From Streptomyces sp. 2131.1 (GTDB lineage: Bacteria; Actinomycetota; Actinomycetes; Streptomycetales; Streptomycetaceae), in NCBI RefSeq assembly GCF_900105515.1, contig NZ_FNSY01000001.1, positions 4,452,001 through 4,516,000 of the forward strand: DNA of 64,000 bases, read 5' to 3'. The notes under the pieces are model-generated. The model saw only the letters and a program-made list of their open reading frames with translations. It ran no database searches and was not told the origin of the DNA. Of the stretch, positions 10,279 to 18,939 are shown one piece after another. The translations under genes were made by a program, and so were the position numbers. The stretch's first letter is position 1. The number at the start of each line of letters is the position of its first letter.

Positions 10279-11619
10279 TCAGACCAGCGAGCCGCCCGGC
10301 AGCTCCACCTTCGCGCCGAGCTTCTCCAGCTTGTCCATGAAGTTCTCGTAGCCCCGGTTGATCAGGTCGATGCCGTGCACCCGGGAGGTGCCCTGTGCCG
10401 CGAGGGCGGCGATCAGGTACGAGAAGCCGCCGCGCAGGTCCGGGATGACCAGGTCCGCGCCCTGGAGCTTCGTGGGCCCGGAGACGACCGCGGAGTGCAG
10501 GAAGTTGCGCTGGCCGAAGCGGCAGTCCGAGCCGCCCAGGCACTCGCGGTACAGCTGGATGTGCGCGCCCATCTGGTTCAGCGCGGAGGTGAAGCCGAGC
10601 CGGGACTCGTACACCGTCTCGTGGACGATGGAGAGGCCGGCGGCCTGCGTCAGCGCGACCACCAGCGGCTGCTGCCAGTCAGTCTGGAAGCCGGGATGCA
10701 CGTCCGTCTCCAGCGCGATGGCGCTGAGCGCGCCGCCGGGGTGCCAGAAGCGGATGCCCTCGTCGTCGATCTCGAACGCGCCGCCGACCTTGCGGTAGGT
10801 GTTCAGGAACGTCATCATCGAGCGCTGCTGGGCGCCCCGGACGTAGATGTTGCCCTCGGTGGCCAGCGCCGCGGACGCCCAGGAGGCGGCCTCCAGGCGG
10901 TCCGGGAGGGCCCGGTGGGTGTAACCGTCGAGGCGGTCGACACCGGTGATCCGGATGGTCCGGTCGGTGTCCATCGAGATGATCGCGCCCATTTTCTGCA
11001 GGACGCAGATCAGGTCCTCGATCTCCGGCTCCACGGCCGCGTTGGACAGCTCCGTGACGCCCTCGGCGAGCACCGCGGTCAGCAGCACCTGCTCGGTGGA
11101 GCCCACCGACGGGTACGGCAGCCGGATCTTGGTGCCGCGCAGCCGCTGCGGGGCCTCCAGGTACTGCCCGTCCGCCCGCTTCTCGATGGTCGCGCCGAAC
11201 TGGCGGAGCACGTCGAAGTGGAAGTCGATCGGCCGGCCGCCGATGTCGCAGCCGCCGAGGCCGGGGATGAACGCGTGGCCCAGCCGGTGCAGCAGCGGGC
11301 CGCAGAACAGGATCGGGATGCGCGAGGAGCCGGCGTGCGCGTCGATGTCGGCGACGTTGGCGCTCTCGACGTGGGTGGGGTCCAGGACCAGTTCGCCGGG
11401 CTCGTCGCCGGGGCGGACCGTCACACCGTGCAGCTGGAGCAGTCCGCGCACGACCCGGACGTCACGGATGTCGGGCACGTTGCGCAGCCGGCTGGGCCCG
11501 CTGCCGAGCAGCGCGGCGACCATCGCCTTGGGCACCAGGTTCTTGGCGCCTCGGACGCGGATCTCGCCCTCCAGCGGGGTTCCGCCGTGGACAAGCAGGA
11601 CATCGTCTGTGCCGGTCAT
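10279..11619 (-). CDS. murA: UDP-N-acetylglucosamine 1-carboxyvinyltransferase
   Basis: 446-residue MurA, which transfers enolpyruvate from PEP to UDP-GlcNAc, the first committed step of peptidoglycan synthesis. The EPSP-synthase-like double fold is evident. The catalytic Cys is visible in the loop GGCDIGGRPIDFHFD, so it is the fosfomycin-sensitive Cys type. The substrate-binding Lys-Asn motif appears as RGAKNLVPKAMVAALL. Start ATG 11619 (MTGTDDVLL). It is transcribed alone, convergent to hupA and divergent from the yqgE gene with a 276-nt gap. Confidence 0.95.
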   Translation of the reverse strand: MTGTDDVLLVHGGTPLEGEIRVRGAKNLVPKAMVAALLGSGPSRLRNVPDIRDVRVVRGLLQLHGVTVRPGDEPGELVLDPTHVESANVADIDAHAGSSRIPILFCGPLLHRLGHAFIPGLGGCDIGGRPIDFHFDVLRQFGATIEKRADGQYLEAPQRLRGTKIRLPYPSVGSTEQVLLTAVLAEGVTELSNAAVEPEIEDLICVLQKMGAIISMDTDRTIRITGVDRLDGYTHRALPDRLEAASWASAALATEGNIYVRGAQQRSMMTFLNTYRKVGGAFEIDDEGIRFWHPGGALSAIALETDVHPGFQTDWQQPLVVALTQAAGLSIVHETVYESRLGFTSALNQMGAHIQLYRECLGGSDCRFGQRNFLHSAVVSGPTKLQGADLVIPDLRGGFSYLIAALAAQGTSRVHGIDLINRGYENFMDKLEKLGAKVELPGGSLV

Positions 11620-11895
11620 GAATCTCGCGTTCCGGAGTGGTCGGGCAGGGGGCCAAGACGAAAGGGTAATGGCCCCGCACCCCCCTTCCGTAAGGGAACG
11701 GGGGGAGTACGAACGTCATGAATCCGCCACAACACGCTCTGCTGCGCGGGACTCGCGGAGGGTCACCGTCCGGACGGCCCGGCCGGATGTGCGCTCCTCA
11801 TGCACCCGTGCGCCCTGAGCTGCGCTCGGGCACCGAGCGCGACGACCACGTCACATGGCCCCCGCACCGGGCGAAGATGCGGGATCATTTCTGCC

Positions 11896-12456
11896 ATGAC
11901 CGAGGTGTCCTCGCTCACAGGGCGGCTGCTCGTGGCCGCGCCCGCCCTGGCGGACCCGAACTTCGACCGCGCGGTCGTGCTGCTCCTCGACCACGACGAG
12001 GAGGGCTCCCTCGGCGTGGTCCTCAACCGGCCGACCCCGGTGGGCGTCGTGGACATCCTGACGGCCTGGGCCGGTCTGACCGGTGAGCCGGAGGTCGTCT
12101 TCCAGGGCGGTCCGGTCTCGCTGGACTCCGCCCTCGGGGTCGCGGTGATCCCCGGCGGCGAGGGGCCCCTGGGCTGGCGGCGGGTGTACGGGGCGATCGG
12201 CCTGGTGGACCTGGAGGCGCCGCCCGAGCTGCTGGCGGCGGCCATGGGCTCGCTGCGGATCTTCGCGGGGTACGCGGGCTGGGGGCCCGGGCAGCTGGAG
12301 CGCGAGCTGTCCGAAGGCGCCTGGTACGTCGTGGAATCGGAACCCGGCGACGTGTCCTCGCCGCGCCCGGAGGGCCTGTGGCGTGCGGTCCTGCGCCGGC
12401 AGCGCAGCGAACTGGCCATGATCGCCACGTATCCGGACGACCCTTCGCTGAACTGA
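11896..12456 (+). CDS. YqgE/AlgH family protein
   Basis: 186-residue UPF0301 (YqgE/AlgH) protein. It opens with LTGRLLVAAPALADPNFDRAVVLLLDHDEEG and contains VVLNRP and a GGPV motif, all hallmarks of the family. The family is widespread and structurally known but its biochemical role is unsettled; AlgH influences alginate control in Pseudomonas. ATG 11896 is chosen because the conserved N-terminus begins there. The DUF3039 gene follows 29 nt downstream and is probably cotranscribed. Confidence 0.9.
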   Translation: MTEVSSLTGRLLVAAPALADPNFDRAVVLLLDHDEEGSLGVVLNRPTPVGVVDILTAWAGLTGEPEVVFQGGPVSLDSALGVAVIPGGEGPLGWRRVYGAIGLVDLEAPPELLAAAMGSLRIFAGYAGWGPGQLERELSEGAWYVVESEPGDVSSPRPEGLWRAVLRRQRSELAMIATYPDDPSLN

Positions 12457-12485
12457 TGTCCCGTTCTTCAGTACGCTTGGCGGTT

Positions 12486-12776
12486 ATGAGCACTCTTGAG
12501 CCCGAGCGCGGGGCAGGTACCGGAACCCTCGTGGAGCCGACGCCGCAGGTGTCGAACGGCGACGGCGACCACGAGCGCTACGCCCATTACGTCCAGAAGG
12601 ACAAGATCATGGCGAGTGCCCTGGAGGGCACCCCCGTGGTCGCACTGTGCGGCAAGGTCTGGGTACCGGGGCGCGACCCCAAGAAGTACCCGGTCTGCCC
12701 GATGTGCAAGGAGATCTACGAGTCCATGGGCGCCGGCGGCGGCGACAAGGACAAGGGCGGCAAGGACAAGAAGTAG
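12486..12776 (+). CDS. DUF3039 family small zinc-ribbon-like protein
   Basis: 96-residue actinobacterial DUF3039 protein. After a disordered N-terminus it has HYVQKDKIMASALEGTPVVALCGKVW, then KYPVCPMCKEIYESM. Three Cys and one His could bind zinc. The tail is Gly/Lys/Asp-rich. Function is unknown; the family is conserved next to yqgE and murA in Streptomyces. A strong terminator with a T-run follows. Confidence 0.85.
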   Translation: MSTLEPERGAGTGTLVEPTPQVSNGDGDHERYAHYVQKDKIMASALEGTPVVALCGKVWVPGRDPKKYPVCPMCKEIYESMGAGGGDKDKGGKDKK

Positions 12777-12813
12777 AGGCGCCCGGTACCACCCCCGGCT
12801 GAGGCTTGGGAGA

Positions 12814-12850
12814 CCCCCGGGGCACGCGTCCGCGTGCCCCGGGGGTTTTT
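12814..12850 (+). terminator. Intrinsic terminator after DUF3039 gene
   Basis: A 15-bp perfect stem (12814-12828/12831-12845) is followed by TTTTT, the most classical terminator in the window. Confidence 0.93.
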
Positions 12851-12887
12851 CGCGTGCCGTTGCACGGGCTGCTCCGCCAGGTCACGG

Positions 12888-12914
12888 AGTGGTGCAGACG
12901 TGGTGCAGACCACT
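12888..12914. promoter_or_regulatory. Tandem DasR-like operators (dre) before sugar ABC operon
   Basis: Box B, CGTGGTGCAGACCACT at 12899-12914, has perfect GTGGT/ACCAC arms and fits the DasR-responsive element (about ACTGGTCTAGACCACT). Box A, AGTGGTGCAGACGTGG at 12888-12903, keeps the left half only and overlaps B. They lie about 100 nt before the lipoprotein gene start. DasR represses GlcNAc and chitin genes and is released by aminosugar phosphates, so the operon should be induced by chitin-derived sugars. Confidence 0.75.
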
Positions 12915-13009
12915 TGTCGCCGCCCCCGACCCCACCTACTCTCCTGCCTGTTGTGCAGAACGAAACGAGCGTTGCGCATGTTGCAACGCCTACCGGTAGG
13001 GGTTCCCGG

Positions 13010-14314
13010 ATGAAGCTTTCTGCCCGAATCGCCGCCCCGGCCGCGGCGCTCGTCCTGGCGGGCCTGACGGCCACCGCCTGCGCGCCGCAGACCTCCGACA
13101 CCGGAGCCAAGGGGGACGAGAAGACCGGCACGCTACGGGTCTGGCTGTTCCAGGAGGTCGGCAACAAGCCCAAGGAGAAGGTCGTCGACACCGCGGTCGC
13201 CGCCTTCCGGAAGGCGCACGACGGCGCGAAGGTCGAGATCGAGTACATCCCCGTCGAGACCCGCGCCCAGCGCGTCAAGGCCGCCTTCAACGACCCGAAG
13301 AGCGCCCCCGACCTCATCGAGTACGGCAACACCGACACCGCCGGGTACGTGAAGGACGGCGGACTCGCCGACATCACCTCCGAGTTCGGCGCCTGGGCCG
13401 ACGCCAAGGACACCGACCCGGCGGCCAGGCAGTCCGTCACGGTCGACGGCAAGGTCTACGGGGCCCCGCTCTTCGTCGGCGTACGCGCGCTCTACTACCG
13501 CACCGACGTCTTCGCGGACCTGGGCATCCAGCCGCCCAAGTCCCAGGCCGAACTGATCTCCACCGCCAAGAAGATCCACAAGAGGAAGCCGGACCTGTAC
13601 GGGCTCGCGGTCGGCGGCGCCTACACCTACGGCGCTATGCCGTTCATCTGGGCCAACGGCGGCGAACTGGCGGACCGGGACGGCTCCTCGTACAAGGCGG
13701 CCATCAACAGCGCGAAGGCCCGCAAGGGCATCGAGGCCTACACCTCGCTCTTCGGCGCCGGCAACTGCCCGCCCGCCAAGTGCGCGGCCATGGGCGGCAA
13801 CGCCACCGTCACCGCCTTCGCCTCCGGCAAGGCCGCCATGGCCATCGGCGGCGACTTCAGCCACACCGCCGTCGAGGACGGCAGCGTCAAGGGCAAGTAC
13901 GCGGTCGTGCCGCTGCCCGGCGTCACCGAGGGGTCCATCGCCCCCGCGTTCGCGGGCGGCAACAACATCGGCGTGCTCAGGAGCAGCAGCCACCGCACCC
14001 TCGCCGTCGACCTGATGAAGAAGCTGACCGGCAAGGCGTCCCAGGCGCGGATGTTCGACGCGATGGGCTTCCTGCCGACCTACAGCGACGTGCGCGCCGA
14101 CGCCGCGAAGCGCGAGCCGTTCGTCGAACCCTTCGTCAAGACGCTCGGTGCCGGGGCCAAGTTCGTCCCCGCCTCGCCGGCCTGGGGGCAGATCGACTCC
14201 TCGCTGATCCTGCCCACGATGTTCCAGGAGATCGTCAGCGGCCGTAAGGACGTGGCGAAGGCCTCGGACGACGCCGCGAAGAAGATGGACGCGGCGTTCG
14301 CCGACGCGGGCTGA
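13010..14314 (+). CDS. Sugar ABC transporter substrate-binding lipoprotein
   Basis: 434-residue family 1 extracellular solute-binding protein. A lipoprotein signal ends with TATAC, giving lipidated Cys about residue 24. The mature part shows the MalE/UgpB-like pattern: GTLRVWLF, the VEIEYIPVETRAQRVKAAFN loop, and late GGNNIGVLRSSSHRTLAVDL. It would capture an oligosaccharide outside the membrane and pass it to the two permeases that follow. DasR-like boxes upstream and a hexosaminidase downstream point to chito-oligosaccharide or another GlcNAc-containing sugar (inference). No ATPase gene is present, so it probably uses a shared MsiK-type ATPase. Confidence 0.9.
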   Translation: MKLSARIAAPAAALVLAGLTATACAPQTSDTGAKGDEKTGTLRVWLFQEVGNKPKEKVVDTAVAAFRKAHDGAKVEIEYIPVETRAQRVKAAFNDPKSAPDLIEYGNTDTAGYVKDGGLADITSEFGAWADAKDTDPAARQSVTVDGKVYGAPLFVGVRALYYRTDVFADLGIQPPKSQAELISTAKKIHKRKPDLYGLAVGGAYTYGAMPFIWANGGELADRDGSSYKAAINSAKARKGIEAYTSLFGAGNCPPAKCAAMGGNATVTAFASGKAAMAIGGDFSHTAVEDGSVKGKYAVVPLPGVTEGSIAPAFAGGNNIGVLRSSSHRTLAVDLMKKLTGKASQARMFDAMGFLPTYSDVRADAAKREPFVEPFVKTLGAGAKFVPASPAWGQIDSSLILPTMFQEIVSGRKDVAKASDDAAKKMDAAFADAG

Positions 14315-14316
14315 CG

Positions 14317-15264
14317 ATGACCGTGAACAGCACGGCGTACAAAACACGCCCCGCCTCCGCCCCGCGCCGCCGCCCCGCCTCACCGGCCCGGCGGCCGGGC
14401 TGGACCCCCTGGCTCTACCTGCTGCCCGCGCTGGTCCTGCTCGGCGGGCTGCTGGTCTACCCGATCTACCAGCTCGGCCTGATCTCCTTCCTGGAGTACA
14501 CCCAGGCCCAGGTCAGCGGCGGCGAACCGGCCACCTTCCAGGGCTTCGGCAACTACTCCGCCCTCTTCGGCGACAGCCAGTTCTGGCAGGTCCTGTCCGC
14601 CACCGTGGTCTTCGCCGCCGCCTGCGTCCTGGCCACCCTGCTCGTCGGCTGCGCGCTCGCCGTCCTGCTGACCCGGATACGGGCGGTGCCCCGGCTCGCC
14701 CTGATGCTGGGTGCGCTCGGCGCGTGGGCGACCCCCGCGATCACCGGGTCGACGGTCTGGGTCTTCCTGTTCGACGCCGACTTCGGGCCCGTCAACCGGA
14801 TCCTCGGGCTCGGCGACCACTCGTGGACGTACGGGCGCTACAGCGCCTTCGCGCTGGTGCTCCTCGAAGTCCTGTGGTGCTCGTTCCCATTCGTGATGGT
14901 CACCGTGTACGCGGGCATCCGGGCCATCCCCACCGAAGTCCTTGAGGCGGCCGCGCTGGACGGGGCCTCGCAGTGGCGGATCTGGCGGTCCGTCACGGCA
15001 CCGATGCTGCGGCCGATCCTCACCGTCGTCACCATCCAGTCGGTCATCTGGGACTTCAAGGTGTTCACCCAGATCTACGTCATGACCAACGGCGGCGGGA
15101 TCGCCGGACAGAACCTGGTGCTCAACGTGTACGCGTACCAGAAGGCGTTCGCCTCCTCGCAGTACAGCCTCGGCTCCGCGATCGGCGTCGTGATGCTGCT
15201 CATCCTGCTCGCCGTCACGCTCGTGTACCTGCGTCTCGTACGCCGCCAGGGGGAGGAACTTTGA
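14317..15264 (+). CDS. Sugar ABC transporter permease, MalF type
   Basis: 315-residue inner-membrane permease with six helices. The cytoplasmic EAA loop that docks the ATPase is visible as EVLEAAALDGASQWRIWRSV. A basic, Pro/Arg-rich N-terminus precedes the first helix. It starts 2 nt after the binding-protein stop and overlaps the next permease start, so the three genes form one operon. It makes a heterodimer with the following MalG-type permease. Confidence 0.93.
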   Translation: MTVNSTAYKTRPASAPRRRPASPARRPGWTPWLYLLPALVLLGGLLVYPIYQLGLISFLEYTQAQVSGGEPATFQGFGNYSALFGDSQFWQVLSATVVFAAACVLATLLVGCALAVLLTRIRAVPRLALMLGALGAWATPAITGSTVWVFLFDADFGPVNRILGLGDHSWTYGRYSAFALVLLEVLWCSFPFVMVTVYAGIRAIPTEVLEAAALDGASQWRIWRSVTAPMLRPILTVVTIQSVIWDFKVFTQIYVMTNGGGIAGQNLVLNVYAYQKAFASSQYSLGSAIGVVMLLILLAVTLVYLRLVRRQGEEL

Positions 15265-16097
15265 GCCTGACCGTACGCCGGCCCGGCCGGCTGGTCGCCG
15301 AGGCGGCCGCCCTGCTCATCGCCGCCGCCGTCGCCTTCCCGCTGTACTGGATGGTGCTCTCCGCCCTCAAGCCGTCGGGCGAGATCCAGTCCACGCACCC
15401 CAGGCCCTGGACCCTGTCGCCGTCCCTGGACTCGTTCCGCCGGGTCTTCGAGCAGCAGGACTTCGGGCGCTACTTCCTCAACAGCCTGCTCGTCGCCGGG
15501 ACGGTCGTCGTCGCCTCCGCGCTCATCGCGTTCCTGGCGGCCACCGCCGTCACCCGGTTCCGGTTCCGCTTCCGGACCACGCTGCTGATCATGTTCCTGG
15601 TCGCGCAGATGGTGCCGGTCGAGGCGCTGACCATCCCGCTGTTCTTCCTGATGCGGGACTTCGGCCAGCTGAACACCCTCGGCTCGCTGATCCTGCCGCA
15701 CCTCGCCTTCTCGCTGCCGTTCGCGATCTGGATGCTGCGCGGCTTCGTACGGGCCGTGCCGGAGGCCCTGGAGGAGGCCGCGTACATCGACGGGGCGAGC
15801 CGCACCCGCTTCCTGTGGCAGATCCTCTTCCCGCTGGTCCTCCCCGGCCTCGTGGCCACCAGCGTCTTCTCGTTCATCTCCACCTGGAACGACTTCCTCT
15901 TCGCGAAGTCGTTCATCATCAGCGACACCTCCCGGTCGACGCTCCCGATGGCGCTGCTGGTCTTCTTCAAACCCGACGAGAACGACTGGGGCGGGATCAT
16001 GGCAGCCTCGACGGTGATGACCGTGCCCGTGCTGGTCTTCTTCGTACTCGTACAGCGACGCCTTGTCTCCGGACTCGGCGGAGCGGTTAAGGACTGA
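15261..16097 (+). CDS. Sugar ABC transporter permease, MalG type
   Basis: 278-residue permease with six helices and an EAA loop (VPEALEEAAYIDGASRTRFLW). The end KDxGxIMA-like region NDWGGIMAASTVMTVPVLVFF is typical of MalG partners. Translation probably starts at TTG 15261, which overlaps the previous stop (TTGA) and follows GGGAGGA at 15251-15257; translational coupling is likely. It pairs with the upstream permease to form the channel. Confidence 0.9.
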   Translation: MSLTVRRPGRLVAEAAALLIAAAVAFPLYWMVLSALKPSGEIQSTHPRPWTLSPSLDSFRRVFEQQDFGRYFLNSLLVAGTVVVASALIAFLAATAVTRFRFRFRTTLLIMFLVAQMVPVEALTIPLFFLMRDFGQLNTLGSLILPHLAFSLPFAIWMLRGFVRAVPEALEEAAYIDGASRTRFLWQILFPLVLPGLVATSVFSFISTWNDFLFAKSFIISDTSRSTLPMALLVFFKPDENDWGGIMAASTVMTVPVLVFFVLVQRRLVSGLGGAVKD

Positions 16098-16101
16098 CGT
16101 C

Positions 16102-17736
16102 ATGAACATGGATCTGATCCCGGCCCCCGCGCGCGCCGGTGACCGGGGGCACCGCGGATTCGTGCTGGACGAGTCCACCACCGTCGTGGCGGACCCCGGC
16201 ACCGGGACCACCGAGCGCTGGCTGCGTGCCACCCTGGGCGCCGCGTTCGGCCTGTCCCTCGCCCCCGGCGCCGAGGGCGCCCCGCGCGCCGTCGTGCTGC
16301 GCACCGACGACACCCTGCCGCCCGAGGGCTACCGGCTGGCCACCACGCCCGACGAGGCCGTCGTGATCACCGGCGGCAGCCCGGCCGGGGTGTTCTGGGG
16401 CGCCCAGACCCTGCGCCAGTTGCTGGGCCCCGAGGCGTTCCGCCGGGCGCCCGTGGGCGGGGCCGCCGTCCACGGCTTCGGGGCCACCGACATCGAGGAC
16501 GCGCCCCGCTTCGGCTGGCGCGGCCTGATGCTCGACGTGGCACGGCACTTCATGCCCAAGGACGACGTCCTGCGCTACCTCGACCTGCTCGCCGCGCACA
16601 AGCTGAACGTCTTCCACTTCCACCTCAGCGACGACCAGGGCTGGCGCGTCGAGATCAAGCGGTACCCCCGCCTCACCGAGGTCGGCGCCTGGCGCCCCCG
16701 TACCAAGTACGGACACCGGGCATCCGAGCTCTGGGACGAGACTCCGCACGGCGGTTACTACACCCAGGACGACATCCGCGAGATCGTCGCCTACGCCGCC
16801 GCCCGGCACATCCGGGTCGTCCCCGAGATCGACATCCCCGGCCACTCGCAGGCCGCGATCAGCGCCTACCCGGAGCTGGGCAACACCGACGTCGTCGACA
16901 CCTCGGCGCTCGGCGTCTGGGACAACTGGGGCGTCACACCGAACGTCCTGGCACCCACCGACCACGTCCTGCGGTTCTACGAGGGCGTCTTCGAGGAGCT
17001 CCTCGAACTCTTCCCGCCGGAGACCTCGCCGTTCGTCCACGTCGGCGGCGACGAGTGCCCCAAGGACCAGTGGAAGCAGTCGCCCGCCGCGCAGGCCCGC
17101 ATGAAGGAACTCGGCCTGGCCGACGAGGACGAGCTCCAGTCCTGGTTCATCCGCCACTTCGACACCTGGCTCACCGAGCGCGGCCGCCGCCTCATCGGCT
17201 GGGACGAGATCCTGGAGGGCGGCCTCGCGCCCGGCGCCGCCGTCTCCTCCTGGCGCGGTTACGCGGGCGGCATCGCGGCCGCCGAGGCCGGCCACGACGT
17301 CGTCATGTGCCCGGAGCAGCAGGTCTATCTGGACCACCGTCAGCACGGCGGCCCCGACGAGCCGATGCCCATCGGGTACGTCCGCACCCTGGAGGACGTC
17401 TACCGCTTCGAACCCGTTCCACCGACGCTGAGCGAGGAGGCCGCCCGGCACGTCCTGGGCGCCCAGGCCAACGTGTGGACCGAGGTCATGCAGAACCGCT
17501 CCCGCGTCGACTACCAGGTCTTCCCGCGCCTCGCCGCCTTCGCCGAGGTCGCCTGGTCGGCCCTGCCCGCCCCGGCCGAGCGGGACTTCGCCGGTTTCGA
17601 ACGCCGCATGAGCGTGCACTACGCCCGCCTCGACGCGCTCGGCGTCGGTTACCGGCCGCCGGCCGGACCGCTGCCCTGGCAGCAGCGCCCCGGCATCCTC
17701 GGACGCCCGATCGACGGGGCACCCCCGAACGTGTGA
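16102..17736 (+). CDS. hex: Beta-N-acetylhexosaminidase, glycoside hydrolase family 20, cytoplasmic
   Basis: 544-residue GH20 enzyme that removes terminal GlcNAc or GalNAc. Residues about 1-140 are the small GH20b domain; the catalytic barrel follows. The Asp-Glu catalytic pair is in HVGGDECPKDQW, where Asp orients the substrate acetamido group and Glu is the acid. Other family motifs are FGWRGLMLDVARHFMP and LNVFHFHLSDDQGWRVEIK. No signal peptide is visible, so it works inside the cell on sugars brought in by the preceding transporter. ATG 16102 lies 4 nt after the permease stop, with AAGGAC as ribosome site. Confidence 0.93.
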   Translation: MNMDLIPAPARAGDRGHRGFVLDESTTVVADPGTGTTERWLRATLGAAFGLSLAPGAEGAPRAVVLRTDDTLPPEGYRLATTPDEAVVITGGSPAGVFWGAQTLRQLLGPEAFRRAPVGGAAVHGFGATDIEDAPRFGWRGLMLDVARHFMPKDDVLRYLDLLAAHKLNVFHFHLSDDQGWRVEIKRYPRLTEVGAWRPRTKYGHRASELWDETPHGGYYTQDDIREIVAYAAARHIRVVPEIDIPGHSQAAISAYPELGNTDVVDTSALGVWDNWGVTPNVLAPTDHVLRFYEGVFEELLELFPPETSPFVHVGGDECPKDQWKQSPAAQARMKELGLADEDELQSWFIRHFDTWLTERGRRLIGWDEILEGGLAPGAAVSSWRGYAGGIAAAEAGHDVVMCPEQQVYLDHRQHGGPDEPMPIGYVRTLEDVYRFEPVPPTLSEEAARHVLGAQANVWTEVMQNRSRVDYQVFPRLAAFAEVAWSALPAPAERDFAGFERRMSVHYARLDALGVGYRPPAGPLPWQQRPGILGRPIDGAPPNV

Positions 17737-18042
17737 GCCCGGCCCCGACCCGCTCTCCCGCCACCACGGCCCCTGGGACCGTGGTGGCGGCGGCGTTTCC
17801 CGACTGCCTTTCCTGGCAAGGGAGAAAGCCGTACGGAGATGCGTAAGACCGGCAAAGGGTGCTCACCGCCGAACCGGCGTGAAAACGGGACCATTATCCT
17901 GAACGTCGACGGATACACCCTTCGCGGACCTGCGCGTCGGGCCGGTCGGAAGATGTGCCAGAGTTGCCACGTCCGGGCTTCGAGCACGTACCGTACGGCG
18001 AAACAGGCGGGAGCGCCGGGACACCGGGAAGGGGCAGCTGGG
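17737..18042. other. Intergenic region between hex and molybdenum-enzyme operon
   Basis: 306 nt. A terminator (12-bp stem 17758-17769/17779-17790) ends the hex operon. The rest has no credible ORF and should hold the promoter of the FAD-subunit gene. I cannot name its -10/-35 boxes with confidence. It includes a less GC-rich patch at about 17880-17900. Confidence 0.6.
17758..17790 (+). terminator. Intrinsic terminator after hex
   Basis: Perfect 12-bp stem 17758-17769/17779-17790 with a 9-nt loop, 21 nt after the hexosaminidase stop. Confidence 0.85.
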
Positions 18043-18939
18043 TTGACCACGCACGCACCGCAGGCGACGCAGTCCGTGACGCTGCCTGCCTCGCTGGACG
18101 AGGCGGTGGCGGCACTCGGCGCCATGCCGGCCGCCGTCCCCGTGGCAGGCGGCACGGACCTGATGTCGGCCGTCAACAAGGGGCTCCTGCGCCCCTCCGG
18201 TCTGGTCGGACTCGGCCGGATCAGCGAGCTGCGCGGCTGGCACTACCAGGACGGGCACGCCCTGCTGGGCGCCGGTCTGACCCACGCCCGCATGGGGCGG
18301 CCCGACTTCGCCGCCCTCATCCCCGCGCTCGCCGCGTCCGCCCGCGCCGCGGGCCCCCCGCAGATCCGCAACGCCGGCACGCTCGGCGGCAACATCGCGT
18401 CCGCCGCCCCGACCGGGGACGCGCTGCCCGTGCTCGCCGCGCTGGAGGCCGAACTCGTCATCGCGGGCCCCGGCGGCGCCCGCCGCGAGATCCCCGTCTC
18501 CCACCTGCTGGCCGGCCGCGAGATGCTGGAGCCCGCCGAGCTGATCGGCTTCGTCCGCGTCCCGCTGCTGCACGCCCCGCAGGTCTTCCTCAAGGCCACC
18601 GGCCGCACCGGACCCGGCCGCGCCACCGCCTCCGTCGCGATCGTCCTGGACCCGGCCCGGCGCGGGGTGCGCTGCGCGGTCGGCGCCATCGCGCCGATGC
18701 CGCTGCGCCCGCTGGAGGCCGAGCGCTGGATCGCCTCGCTGATCGACTGGGACGGGGCGCGCGGCCTCGCCCCCGACGCGCTGGCCGCGTTCGGCGAGTA
18801 CGTCGCCGCCGCCTGCATCCCGGACCAGGAACCACCCGCCGACGGGGGAGAGGCGCCACCGCTGCCCCCCGCCGTACTGCACCTGCGGCGCACCGTCGCC
18901 GCGCTCGCCCGACGCGCGCTGGGGAGGGCACTGTCGTGA
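18043..18939 (+). CDS. FAD-binding subunit of molybdenum hydroxylase (XdhB/CoxM-like)
   Basis: 298-residue CoxM/XdhB-type flavoprotein, the medium subunit of three-subunit molybdenum hydroxylases. FAD motifs VAGGTDLMSAV (near residue 37) and IRNAGTLGGNIASAAPTGD (near residue 110) are clear. It passes electrons from the Fe-S subunit to the final acceptor. I start at TTG 18043, which has a GGGAAGGGG site and begins the conserved domain; upstream frame is not conserved-looking. Its stop overlaps the GTG of the next gene (GTGA). Confidence 0.88.
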   Translation: MTTHAPQATQSVTLPASLDEAVAALGAMPAAVPVAGGTDLMSAVNKGLLRPSGLVGLGRISELRGWHYQDGHALLGAGLTHARMGRPDFAALIPALAASARAAGPPQIRNAGTLGGNIASAAPTGDALPVLAALEAELVIAGPGGARREIPVSHLLAGREMLEPAELIGFVRVPLLHAPQVFLKATGRTGPGRATASVAIVLDPARRGVRCAVGAIAPMPLRPLEAERWIASLIDWDGARGLAPDALAAFGEYVAAACIPDQEPPADGGEAPPLPPAVLHLRRTVAALARRALGRALS

